From Venenivibrio stagnispumantis (lineage in GTDB: Bacteria > Aquificota > Aquificia > Aquificales > Hydrogenothermaceae): 64,000 nt of DNA. Numbering within the stretch: position 1 is the first letter of the stretch; each line of letters opens with the position of its first letter. The notes under the pieces were generated by a model. The model ran no database searches, had not been told where the DNA came from, and saw only the letters and a program-made list of their open reading frames with translations. Shown here piece by piece: positions 55,934-64,000 of the stretch. The stretch lies in assembly GCF_900182795.1 (NCBI RefSeq), contig NZ_FXTX01000003.1, forward strand, positions 33,383-97,382. Direction: 5' to 3'. The position numbers and the translations under genes were made by a program.

Positions 55934-57301
55934 TTGTTTAGAGGAAAAGTAAAAAAGATACATTTTATTGGTATTGGTGGCTCAGGAATGAATGGTATAG
56001 CACAGGTTTTATTAAATCAAGGGTTTATAATATCCGGTTCTGATTTAAAAGAAACCGAAACTGTGTTAAAACTAAAAGAAATGGGAGCAAAAATATTTAT
56101 AGGACATAATCCTGAAAATGTTGTAGATACAGACCTTGTTGTTTATTCTTCTGCCGTAACACCGGATAATCCGGAACTTCAAAAAGCAAAAGAGCTTGGT
56201 ATTCCTACTATTCCAAGAGGAGAGATGCTTGCTGAACTTATGAGATTTAAGTATGGTATAGCAATAGCCGGAAGCCACGGAAAGACAACAACAACATCAA
56301 TGGTAGGAACAATCCTTGGTAAAACCGGATTTGACCCTACAGTCGTCATAGGAGGAAAACTTGAAGCTTATGGCAGTAATGCAAAGCTTGGTAGAGGAGA
56401 GTTTATAGTGACAGAATCAGATGAAAGTGATGGCTCTTTTTTAAGATTAACACCTACCATAGTATCAATAAACAATATAGATTTAGAACATATCGGATTT
56501 TATAAAGATTTAGAAGATATAAAAAATGCTTTTATTCAGTTTGCTAATAAAGTGCCTTTTTACGGAGCAGTAGCTGTCAATATTGATGATGAAAATGTAA
56601 GGTCAATTTTACCAAGAATTGAAAAAAAAGTTATAAAATTTGGACTTTCAGATGAAGCTCAAATTAAAGCAGAAAATATAGAGCTTATAGATGGAAGATA
56701 TAAATTTCATATAAAAGGATACGGAGATATTCATTTATCAATACCGGGAAAACATAATATTTACAATGCTCTTGCTGCCATATCAATATCCCTTGAACTT
56801 GGTGTTCCGTTTTGTGTAATAAAAGAAGCCCTTGAGAACTTCAAAAATGCAAACAGAAGATTTGATATTAAATATAAAGATGAAAATATTATTGTTGTTG
56901 ATGATTATGCTCACCATCCTACGGAAATAAAAGCCACTTTATCTGCTGCCAAAGATATGTATCCTGATAAAAGAATTATTGCAGTTTTTCAGCCACATAG
57001 ATATAGTAGAGTAGCCTCATTATTTGAAGAATTTGCTAAATCTTTTGATATTCCTGATGTTCTTATCCTTACTGATATATATTCAGCCGGAGAAAAACCA
57101 ATAGAAGGAATTACCGGAGAAGCTCTTGCAGAAAAGATAAAAGAGAGAAAAAAAGAAGTTATATTTGTAAAAGATATAAAAGAAGCAGAAAATCTTATAA
57201 AAAATATAATGAAAAATGGAGATTTAATAATAACACTTGGAGCCGGTAATATCACAACAATATCTGATAATCTATCTAAATTTTTGAGAGAGAGATGTTA
57301 A
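55934..57301 (+). CDS. murC: UDP-N-acetylmuramate--L-alanine ligase
   Basis: A 455-residue Mur ligase adding the first amino acid of the peptidoglycan stem. N-terminal Rossmann HFIGIGGSGMNGIAQVLLNQG, ATP loop GSHGKTTTTSMVGTIL, TESDESDGSFLRL, NIDLEHIGFY, NRRFDIK and DDYAHHPTEIKATL are family marks. The start is TTG behind GGAGAGG. It overlaps pncB by 7 bases. Other mur genes are not in the window. Confidence 0.96.
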   Translation: MFRGKVKKIHFIGIGGSGMNGIAQVLLNQGFIISGSDLKETETVLKLKEMGAKIFIGHNPENVVDTDLVVYSSAVTPDNPELQKAKELGIPTIPRGEMLAELMRFKYGIAIAGSHGKTTTTSMVGTILGKTGFDPTVVIGGKLEAYGSNAKLGRGEFIVTESDESDGSFLRLTPTIVSINNIDLEHIGFYKDLEDIKNAFIQFANKVPFYGAVAVNIDDENVRSILPRIEKKVIKFGLSDEAQIKAENIELIDGRYKFHIKGYGDIHLSIPGKHNIYNALAAISISLELGVPFCVIKEALENFKNANRRFDIKYKDENIIVVDDYAHHPTEIKATLSAAKDMYPDKRIIAVFQPHRYSRVASLFEEFAKSFDIPDVLILTDIYSAGEKPIEGITGEALAEKIKERKKEVIFVKDIKEAENLIKNIMKNGDLIITLGAGNITTISDNLSKFLRERC

Positions 57302-58644
57302 ATTTTGGATTTGTAAATCAGAAAAATTTCTCTTTGCTTACAGATTTATATGAATTGACAATGGCACAAATTTATTTTGATAAAGGTATAAATGATGTAG
57401 CAGTTTTTGAGTTTTTCGTTAGAGATACTGAAAACAGAAATTATTTTTTAAATGCTGGTTTAGAGCAAGTTTTATATTATATATCCAATATAAGATTTGA
57501 AAAAGAAGAAATAGAATATCTAAGAACTACCGGTAAATTTTCCGATGAATTCCTAAAATATCTGAAAGATTTTAAATTTACAGGAAATCTTTATGCAATG
57601 GAAGAAGGAGAAATCTTTTTCCCTTATGAACCGGTTGTGGTTGTAGAAGCACCATTAATTCAGGCACAGATTTTAGAAACATTTATAATAAACACAATGC
57701 AGATATCTATTCTTATAGCTACAAAAGCTTTAAGATGTTATTCTGTTGCAAAAGATAAATTATTAGTAGAGTTTGGTCTCAGAAGAGCTCACGGAACAGA
57801 TGCAGGAATGAAAGCCGCAAGAAATAGTTTTATCGGTGGCTTTGCAGGAACATCCAATGTTTTAGCCGGTAAAGAATTTAACATTCCAATCTTTGGAACA
57901 ATGGCTCACTCCTTCATAATGGCTCACAATAGCGAAAAAGAAGCATTTTTAAACTTTGCTTTCAAATATAAAGAGAATACAATATTTTTAGTAGATACAT
58001 ACGATACAATTCAAGGTGTAAAAAATGCAGTTGAAGTAGCAAAATATCTAAATCTGAAAACCTTTAAAGGTATCAGGTTGGATAGTGGAGATATTATAAC
58101 CCTCTCAAAAGAAGCAAGAAAAATACTTGATGAAAATGGTTATAAAGATGCTACAATTTTTGTCAGTGGCAGTATGAATGAATATAAAATAAAAGAATTT
58201 TTAGATAATAATGCACCGATAGATGGTTTTGGAGTTGGAACGGAGCTTGTTGTTTCTTCCGATTTACCATATCTTGATTGTGCTTATAAACTTGTAGAGT
58301 ATGCAAAAAAACCAAAAATAAAATTAAGTCCCCAAAAAATAACACTACCGGCAAAAAAACAAGTATATAGGATAATAAAAGAGGGCATTATTCAAAAAGA
58401 TATAATAACTTTATTTGATGAAAAATTAGAAGAAGCCAATCCTCTTTTAAAACCGTTTATCATAAATGGAGAATTGGTAGAAAAAAATTATCCATCTTTA
58501 AATCAAATAAAAGAAAAATCTTTAAACAATTTTAAAACTTTACCGGAAGAACTAAAAGATATATATAAAAAATATGAATTTTTACCGGAAATATCAAAAT
58601 CTTTAAAGGATATAATGGAAAAATTAAAAAAAGAGGTTAGCTAG
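57295..58644 (+). CDS. pncB: Nicotinate phosphoribosyltransferase
   Basis: A 449-residue NAPRTase that converts nicotinate and PRPP to nicotinate mononucleotide in NAD salvage. It begins NFSLLTDLYELTMAQIYFDKGINDVAVFEFFVR and has FGLRRAHGTDAGMKAARNSFIGGFAGTSNV, GTMAHSFIMAH, DTYDTIQGVKNAVEVAK and IRLDSGDI. It complements the de novo enzyme NadB encoded at 16-18 kb. It overlaps murC by 7 bases, and a terminator follows within 100 bases. Confidence 0.94.
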   Translation: MLNFGFVNQKNFSLLTDLYELTMAQIYFDKGINDVAVFEFFVRDTENRNYFLNAGLEQVLYYISNIRFEKEEIEYLRTTGKFSDEFLKYLKDFKFTGNLYAMEEGEIFFPYEPVVVVEAPLIQAQILETFIINTMQISILIATKALRCYSVAKDKLLVEFGLRRAHGTDAGMKAARNSFIGGFAGTSNVLAGKEFNIPIFGTMAHSFIMAHNSEKEAFLNFAFKYKENTIFLVDTYDTIQGVKNAVEVAKYLNLKTFKGIRLDSGDIITLSKEARKILDENGYKDATIFVSGSMNEYKIKEFLDNNAPIDGFGVGTELVVSSDLPYLDCAYKLVEYAKKPKIKLSPQKITLPAKKQVYRIIKEGIIQKDIITLFDEKLEEANPLLKPFIINGELVEKNYPSLNQIKEKSLNNFKTLPEELKDIYKKYEFLPEISKSLKDIMEKLKKEVS

Positions 58645-58677
58645 TTATCCTTACAGATATGTATTCATTCAATAAAT

Positions 58678-58704
58678 CTTTCTATCCCTCATTCATTGAG
58701 AAAC
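58678..58704 (-). repeat. Degenerate CRISPR repeat beyond the distal end of the array
   Basis: The segment begins CTTTCTATCCC exactly like the array repeat, then diverges and ends GAGAAAC where the repeat ends GATAAAAC. It lies 103 bases from the first clear repeat. That distance fits one further decayed unit between them (weak likeness at 58748-58779). Confidence 0.5.
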
Positions 58705-58715
58705 CTTATCTAACT

Positions 58716-58741
58716 CCCTGCCTTTTTGGTGGGGATTTTTT
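58716..58741 (+). terminator. Terminator after pncB
   Basis: CCCTGCC (58716-58722) pairs with GGTGGGG (58728-58734, two G-U pairs) around TTTTT and is followed by ATTTTTTTG. It ends the murC-pncB unit. It lies within the decayed distal end of the CRISPR array. Confidence 0.65.
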
Positions 58742-58807
58742 TGAATTCTTCATTCCCCTTTATTTTTTTCTACATAAACCTTTTTTTCAATCACTACTCT
58801 TGTAACC

Positions 58808-59424
58808 TTTTCTATCCCACATAGTTCAGATAAAACAAAAATAACATAAATTTAAATCATTATTTATATACTTTCTATCCCACATAGTTCAGATAAAACC
58901 TGTAGGAAGATATTTTAAGCTTTCCTTTGATACACTTTCTATCCCACATAGTTCAGATAAAACTATTTAGAAGAATTAAAGGAATCCTCAAAACAATTTG
59001 CTTTCTATCCCACATAGTTCAGATAAAACTGCATACCTTGATATTATATCCATGAGTGAAATTCAACTCGCTTTCTATCCCACATAGTTCAGATAAAACC
59101 TCTTGTTTTTCTAAAAAACCGGATATAAAATTATACTTTCTATCCCACATAGTTCAGATAAAACATTCCATATTCTTTGAGAGCGGTATGGAGAAGAAGA
59201 TCTTTCTATCCCACATAGTTCAGATAAAACTTTTCTGTTTTTAGTAGGCTTTTTACTATTTTCTTTCTATCCCACATAGTTCAGATAAAACTGTAGAGTC
59301 TTTTAGTTTAGACTCATCTGAAATAGCTGCTTTCTATCCCACATAGTTCAGATAAAACAAAATAGACAGGCAAGGAAAAGAGAAGTTTAGAGATTCTTTC
59401 TATCCCACATAGTTCAGATAAAAC
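58808..59424 (-). CRISPR. CRISPR array, 10 repeats and 9 spacers, no cas genes in window
   Basis: Ten copies of a 29-base repeat start at 58808, 58871, 58935, 59001, 59071, 59136, 59202, 59263, 59330 and 59396. On the plus strand each begins CTTTCTATCCC and ends GATAAAAC; only the first copy differs (first base T). Spacers are 32-41 bases and all different. Read on the minus strand the repeat begins GTTTTATC and ends ATAGAAAG, like repeats of type I-A/I-B or III systems. The variant repeat at the left and the promoter-bearing A+T-rich leader at the right show that the array is transcribed leftward. Effector and adaptation genes must act in trans. Confidence 0.97.
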
Positions 59425-59773
59425 CCGTCAATTTTTGTATAAAAAATAATAATGAAATTTTTAAATTTTGTCAAGAGGTTTTTAGCAAAAATTAGTTTAA
59501 AACTGAATAACCGCAAATTGATATTTTTTGCATCGAACCTCAGATAATGCAAATATATTTTCTGTTATATTCTCGCAAATCATTGATACAAGCCAAGTTA
59601 AACAGAAATATATTTTCTATTGAAAATGCAAAATTTTTGAAAAAATAAAACAGCGTTTGATTAATAGGCTCATCTTTCTCCTCAAAAACAAGAAAGAAAG
59701 TCTATTCTCTTATTCTATTGCCAAGTAATTAAACCAATTTTAAATAACCTAAAAAATTATAACATAAAAAAAT
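59425..59773 (-). promoter_or_regulatory. CRISPR leader region
   Basis: A very A+T-rich, gene-free stretch adjoining the newest end of the array. It contains the promoter at 59446-59474. Further right is an imperfect inverted pair of AATATATTTTCTGTT-like segments around 59552-59567 and 59603-59618, which could bind the adaptation machinery. Nothing else is recognised up to the end of the mqnA-mnmD gene. Confidence 0.6.
59446..59474 (-). promoter_or_regulatory. Promoter driving the CRISPR array
   Basis: On the minus strand TTGACA (59474-59469), a 17-base spacer and TATTAT (59451-59446). The predicted start lies near 59439, about 15 bases before the first repeat, so the precursor crRNA would begin at the leader edge. 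Confidence 0.7.
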
Positions 59774-61399
59774 TTAAAAAGTGGAAAAAGATTTAACTTC
59801 TTCCTCATATCTTTCTTGGATTTCTTTTGAAGAAAGAGAAAGGTTTTCATCTTTGTAAGATATGGCAAATGGAGAATTTTTTAATCTTTTTTCTTCTTTC
59901 TCCGGCATTGGTGGAATATCAGCAGAGATTGTGGCTATTGTAGAAGAGCTTTTTCTGCCTACCGGTGGCACAATTGATATTTTAAATCCGGCTTCTAATA
60001 ATCCTTTTCGGACAGCCAAAGAAGCAGAATAAGTTGCAAATATTGCCGTCTCTTTCATAATTTTCCGGATCAACCTAAATAAATCCACGCTCCACATTTC
60101 CGTATTTACCTTTGGAGAGAAAGGGTCATAAAAAACTGCATCAAATTTTTCTCCATTCTCAGCAAGTTCTTTTATAATCTCCCTACCTTCACCTATTATA
60201 ACCGTTATCTTTATATTATCTTTATCTATTTCCAAAGTTTTAAAAATCTTATTATTTAATAAAATCTCACCTTCTTTTAAAGAATTTATCAAAGAATAAG
60301 CATATTTTAAATTTTCCGGAATATCTAATATCTTTATTTTTTCAAGTATATTTTCATCTTTTTCAATGGATATAAACTCAATCTTTACATCTTTATTTAT
60401 CTGTTTTGCAAATGTTATAGCAGTAGCAACATTATAACCAAGCCCAAAACCAACATCTAATATTTTTATACTTCCTTCTTTTGCAAGATTTTCTATATTA
60501 CAGGGGATAATAAATTTATATAAACTTTCTGTATATGCTCCGGCTTTTATACTGTGATATGCTTCTTCATAATTGCTATTATATATTGTAGTTGTTCCAT
60601 CATTTGTAATAATTAATTTATCTGTAAATCTAAATTCCGGTATTTCTTTTATAAACTCATTTTTAAGTAAATATTCCGAAAATTTCTTCAAACTTTCTAT
60701 ATGTTTTTTTTCAAGATTATAATCAAGATTTAAAAGATACTCTTTTGCAAAATCTTTATCAAAATTTATATTATCTAAATATTTATCTATATCATTAAAA
60801 AATCTTTCTTTTGTTTGGATTAATAATTTATGAAATAATAAAACTTCTTTTAGATGATTTTTATAAAAATCTTTTCTTACACACCATAAAGCAAATGTAA
60901 AAGGCATTTTTGTATATTTATACCAAAGATAAGATAAATCATATACATATTTAAATTTATCTTTAAAAAGAATTGCTGCATCACCTATGAATAAAACTGA
61001 TTTTTCTTCAAGATTTTCCCAGTTTTCAAGGGAGTGATAAATAACATCCTTTTTTAAAAACTCTTTAAAAATTATTTTTGTAAGTAAGACAGAACTTTTA
61101 GATGCTTTTGTTAGATAAAGTTCTTTTATATCTTCCAATGCAGTATTTGATAATATTGATACAGATTTTACATCTTTGTATGAAGATATTGATAAATCCG
61201 GTAAAATCAGATAATCCTTATAATTTTCTATATATTCAGCAGAAGAGATAATCCCTATATCTATTTTTCCTTCTTTTAAAAGTTTATTTAAAACAGCAGG
61301 ATAATCCTTTATTATCTGAATATCTATATCCGGTTTTATTCCTACTTTTTCAAAATCAAAAGGAAGAGTATTTAAAAAATTTATCCAGCCTACTTTCAT
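59774..61399 (-). CDS. Fusion of chorismate dehydratase MqnA and tRNA methyltransferase MnmD
   Basis: A 541-residue two-domain protein. Residues 1 to about 258 are MqnA, which turns chorismate into 3-enolpyruvylbenzoate in the futalosine menaquinone pathway. It begins VGWINFLNTLPF, has IDIGIISSAEYIENY, TKASKSSVLLTKI, FIGDAAILF and MPFTFALWCVRK, and ends in the usual PEFRF. Residues about 262-505 are an MnmD (DUF752) SAM-dependent methyltransferase for mnm5s2U34 in tRNA, with ILDVGFGLGYN (313-323) and DPFSPKVNTEMW (from 425). The last 35 residues are a charged tail. Both domains look intact. It overlaps the upstream TauE/SafE gene as ATGA. Confidence 0.88.
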   Translation of the reverse strand: MKVGWINFLNTLPFDFEKVGIKPDIDIQIIKDYPAVLNKLLKEGKIDIGIISSAEYIENYKDYLILPDLSISSYKDVKSVSILSNTALEDIKELYLTKASKSSVLLTKIIFKEFLKKDVIYHSLENWENLEEKSVLFIGDAAILFKDKFKYVYDLSYLWYKYTKMPFTFALWCVRKDFYKNHLKEVLLFHKLLIQTKERFFNDIDKYLDNINFDKDFAKEYLLNLDYNLEKKHIESLKKFSEYLLKNEFIKEIPEFRFTDKLIITNDGTTTIYNSNYEEAYHSIKAGAYTESLYKFIIPCNIENLAKEGSIKILDVGFGLGYNVATAITFAKQINKDVKIEFISIEKDENILEKIKILDIPENLKYAYSLINSLKEGEILLNNKIFKTLEIDKDNIKITVIIGEGREIIKELAENGEKFDAVFYDPFSPKVNTEMWSVDLFRLIRKIMKETAIFATYSASLAVRKGLLEAGFKISIVPPVGRKSSSTIATISADIPPMPEKEEKRLKNSPFAISYKDENLSLSSKEIQERYEEEVKSFSTF

Positions 61400-62439
61400 T
61401 TATTTCTCTCTTTTTTCTCCATAGTAATAAGTATAAATGTTCTAAGTCTATGGGCAAATGCACTAATTATTATTCCGGCTATTAAACTTATTACTATTAC
61501 TAATATTGCATATAATGATGGATTTTCAAGGGCAAATTTTGTAATTATATTCTCTGAAATTGTAATTATAGCTTTTGCTTTTTCTTTACCGAAAACAAGC
61601 TCATAAAATGTTGTAAATCCTACTGCTATCATAAGCATAGCCAAAAAGCCTTTTAATTTATCTCTTCCGAGCTTTTGACCTATATAAGCTCCAAATACTG
61701 CTCCAAAAGAAGAGCCAAGGAGCAAAATAAAAGAAAGTATTATATCTACATTATGATTTATCGTTGAATGAAAATATGTTAAAAAGATAGTAACAAACAT
61801 CATCTGAAAGATACTTAAAGCTACTGCTTTTTGTGGTTGATAATTTGCAAAATACATAAGTGCCGGAGTTGTAATATTTCCACCACCAATACCAAGCATA
61901 GAAGCTAAAAATCCGGAAGATATACCAACAAAAACCGGAACTAATAATGACACATCTCCGATTTGAAATTTTATTTTAAATGGCAATTTATCAGCAATTT
62001 TTTTTAATTTTCCTTCTTCATTCTCTTTTTTCTTTTTTAAAGCATCTATCAGCATTAAACCGCCAAGAATAAATAGATATATAGTATATATAGTTAAAAC
62101 TGCTTCCCTAAAATGTCCTGCTTTTTCTAAAATATGGGTTATTATTGTTCCTAATGTTCCACCTACTACTCCAAAAATCACTATAAAAATACCCATTTTT
62201 AAATCTATATTTTTTAATTTCCAATGGGTAAAAAATCCTGATACAGTAGCACCTATCATTTGGGATATAGATGTGCCAACTGTTACAATAGGTGGTATCC
62301 CAAGTTTTATCAATGCAGGGTTGAGTATTATACCGCCACCTATACCAAGCATTCCGGATAATATCCCAACAACAACTCCAAGTATTATAAGCACAAAAGG
62401 ATTAATATATACATTAGCAAGCGGTAAATATATTTCCAA
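61396..62439 (-). CDS. TauE/SafE-family membrane permease
   Basis: A 347-residue integral membrane protein with two homologous halves. Each carries the family signature: SGMLGIGGGIILNPALIKLGIP (about residues 28-49) and ASMLGIGGGNITTPALMYF (near 180). About eight hydrophobic segments, plus an additional C-terminal pair. TauE/SafE proteins export sulfite, sulfoacetate or related anions; in a sulfur-oxidiser sulfite export is plausible but not shown. It is divergent from the glycosyltransferase gene and overlaps the mqnA-mnmD fusion gene by 4 bases. Confidence 0.9.
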   Translation of the reverse strand: MEIYLPLANVYINPFVLIILGVVVGILSGMLGIGGGIILNPALIKLGIPPIVTVGTSISQMIGATVSGFFTHWKLKNIDLKMGIFIVIFGVVGGTLGTIITHILEKAGHFREAVLTIYTIYLFILGGLMLIDALKKKKENEEGKLKKIADKLPFKIKFQIGDVSLLVPVFVGISSGFLASMLGIGGGNITTPALMYFANYQPQKAVALSIFQMMFVTIFLTYFHSTINHNVDIILSFILLLGSSFGAVFGAYIGQKLGRDKLKGFLAMLMIAVGFTTFYELVFGKEKAKAIITISENIITKFALENPSLYAILVIVISLIAGIIISAFAHRLRTFILITMEKKERNK

Positions 62440-62528
62440 TTTTCACACTCCTGATTTTATTTAGAAAATAAGCTAATTCATGCTAAAATTTATATCATAA
62501 ATTTCATTTTCAAACAATAAGGAGTTTT

Positions 62529-63956
62529 ATGGATAGGAATATCTATTTTAGAAGTTTTATAATTTTCTGGATAATTTTTATATATTTTTGGAATGTATGG
62601 TTAAATGCTATATGGATACCTAATGAAAGCTTTTATGCAGAAGCAGTTAGGGAGATGTTTGAATCCGGAAATTTTCTTGATATTTATTATAACTATGAGC
62701 CAAGATTTAACAAACCACCTTTAACATATTGGAGTATTGCTTTATCTGTATTTATTTTTGGATTAAATGAGTTTGCCATTAGATTACCTATTGTTCTGAT
62801 GGCTCTTGGAACAAATTTTTTAACATATCTTATAGCAAAAAGATTATATAACTCGGAAGTTGGATTTTATGCATTTGTTATTATGGCTGTTAGTTTTCAA
62901 TTTATAATAAATTCAAGATATGCTTCTCCGGAAGTGCCACTTGCTTTTTTCTTCACACTTACTTTATATCTTTTCTTAAAAGGTTATCTTGATAAAGATT
63001 TCAAATATATATTTTTTTCTTATATTGCCCTTGGTTTAACAATTCTTACAAAAGGCTATCCTTACTTTTTTGTTATCTCCGGTATTGTCGGATTATATAT
63101 TTTTATTGAAAAAAATTTTAGTATAAAAGAAATAATTAAAGAGCTAAAATTTTTAAAAATTTATATAGGTATTCCGGTAGCTTTAATTATAGGATTTAGC
63201 TGGATTGTTTATATGCATCTTAAATTTGGAGATTATTTTTGGCAGGTTTATAATGAAGAAACAATAAAAAGAGCATTTGCAGAAGAATCAAAATTTACAG
63301 ATATATTTTTTTATCTTACCGTTATACTTTGGGGATTTTTACCTTATTCTTTAACATTTTATTATGGATTTATAAATAGTTTAAAAGATATAAAAAGATT
63401 TTCATTTATATTTAGCTGGGTAGTTGTGATGTTTATTATATTTACCATTGCAAAAGGCAAAATACCTACCTATTTTATACAGGCTCATCCGGCTTTATCT
63501 ATTTTTGTATCTTATTATCTTACAAACTCAAAAAATGATTATCTATTTAAAGCCACCTTAATAATACCTGCTATTTTGATTACCGGATTAAATATTGCAA
63601 TAATATATCTTTTTAAATTAGATTATATCTATTATCTTATATCTTTATTCCCTATTATTTATTTTATCCGGTATAAAGATTTAAAACTTTTACCATTTTT
63701 CTCAATTTTAATCACATTTTTTATATTTGTTGTTTCAATTCTTCCAAAAGTTGAAAAATATAGACCTTATAAAGAGATAGGACAGAAGGTTTTATTTGTA
63801 GATAAAAAGATACCTCTTATTATCCAAAATAGATTTTTCCATAATTTACCGTTTTATGCTCAAAGAAAGGTTTTGAGAGATTTTTCCAAAGAGCAGATAA
63901 TAGATTATACCTTGAGTGAGAAATTAAATTCTAAGGGAAGCATTTATACCTCTTAA
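62529..63956 (+). CDS. GT39/ArnT-like membrane glycosyltransferase (possibly frameshifted near its end)
   Basis: A 475-residue polytopic protein with about ten membrane segments, similar to dolichol-phosphate-mannose-type and ArnT glycosyltransferases that move a sugar from a polyprenyl-phosphate donor to an envelope acceptor. The first periplasmic loop has NESFYAEAVREMFESGNFLDIYYNYEPRFNKPPLTYW, the acidic-residue and KPPL motif of the family. The frame stops at 63954-63956 after KGSIYTS. Dropping two bases (63948-63949) gives KGSIYLLTKKNLKQNHINMS, a more typical continuation out of the window. The 3' end should therefore be checked. Confidence 0.85.
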   Translation: MDRNIYFRSFIIFWIIFIYFWNVWLNAIWIPNESFYAEAVREMFESGNFLDIYYNYEPRFNKPPLTYWSIALSVFIFGLNEFAIRLPIVLMALGTNFLTYLIAKRLYNSEVGFYAFVIMAVSFQFIINSRYASPEVPLAFFFTLTLYLFLKGYLDKDFKYIFFSYIALGLTILTKGYPYFFVISGIVGLYIFIEKNFSIKEIIKELKFLKIYIGIPVALIIGFSWIVYMHLKFGDYFWQVYNEETIKRAFAEESKFTDIFFYLTVILWGFLPYSLTFYYGFINSLKDIKRFSFIFSWVVVMFIIFTIAKGKIPTYFIQAHPALSIFVSYYLTNSKNDYLFKATLIIPAILITGLNIAIIYLFKLDYIYYLISLFPIIYFIRYKDLKLLPFFSILITFFIFVVSILPKVEKYRPYKEIGQKVLFVDKKIPLIIQNRFFHNLPFYAQRKVLRDFSKEQIIDYTLSEKLNSKGSIYTS

Positions 63957-64000
63957 CAAAGAAAAACCTAAAGCAAAACCATATAAATATGTCAAAAGTG

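Noticed and set aside
59056..59244. A 62-residue plus-strand open frame with repeated LSHIVQIK segments
   Set aside because: It is the translation of CRISPR repeats and spacers; the repeating peptide reflects the DNA repeat, and the frame has no ribosome binding site.

Overview
The window is a strongly A+T-rich, gene-dense bacterial chromosome segment with short intergenic gaps, many TTG/GTG starts and many ATGA or 1-base gene junctions. It holds two type IV pilus clusters, a futalosine-pathway menaquinone gene, two sulfur-anion export families, a sigma-54 regulator and a CRISPR array. Biosynthetic genes are scattered (trpA, trpB, hisH, argB, ilvD and bioF, each away from its pathway partners). 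This fits an Aquificota chemolithoautotroph, probably Hydrogenothermaceae and Sulfurihydrogenibium-like. That placement is inferred from gene content and base composition; no rRNA gene is present to confirm it.

Layout. 1-1.8 kb: end of a HerA-type ATPase gene, a phosphoribosyltransferase and a monoheme lipoprotein, then a terminator. 1.9-6.3 kb: pilMNOPQ. 6.4-12.1 kb: a dihydrolipoyl dehydrogenase gene converging on a minus-strand ahcY-DUF465-ilvD-metK operon. 12.2-12.9 kb: a small DUF2283 toxin-antitoxin-like locus with a frameshifted partner. 12.9-17.8 kb: rimO-mtnA-yvcK-nadB in tight overlap. 18.0-18.8 kb: infC with an AUU start and a long structured leader. 18.8-21.6 kb: a minus-strand module of two DUF2173 genes (one with an amber codon), an SCP2-domain gene and an NtrC-type activator, preceded by a near-perfect sigma-54 promoter and upstream repeats. 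21.6-22.0 kb: gene remnants or a structured RNA, ending in a terminator. 22.1-24.8 kb: aspS and a small RpoD-family sigma factor. 24.8-32.0 kb: minus-strand tig-clpP-clpX-engB-trpA-hisH-bioF and a beta-hydroxyacid dehydrogenase. 32.1-40.5 kb: ftsY, PBP1A, trpB, rlmN, a UDP-sugar dehydrogenase and a YeiH-type exporter. 40.5-48.9 kb: minus-strand accC, an MBL hydrolase, nfo overlapping tRNA-Arg(CCG), a polyprenyl synthase, panD, mltD, ispG, a LAGLIDADG-like gene, a frameshifted small gene and argB. 48.9-54.0 kb: pilB-pilT-pilC-mnmA. 54.0-55.9 kb: a tRNA nucleotidyltransferase gene split by an in-frame TAA, and an unknown gene. 55.9-58.6 kb: murC and pncB. 58.7-59.5 kb: a CRISPR array without cas genes. 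59.8-62.4 kb: an MqnA-MnmD fusion and a TauE/SafE permease. 62.5-64 kb: a GT39-type glycosyltransferase.

Much of the segment is housekeeping. The less ordinary parts are the sigma-54/DUF2173/SCP2 circuit, the infC leader, the menaquinone/tRNA-modification fusion protein, the domesticated-looking LAGLIDADG protein inside the ispG-argB operon, the tRNA gene overlapping nfo, and an unusual number of single-lesion gene interruptions (five candidates). Those interruptions could be real decay, recoding sites or sequence errors.
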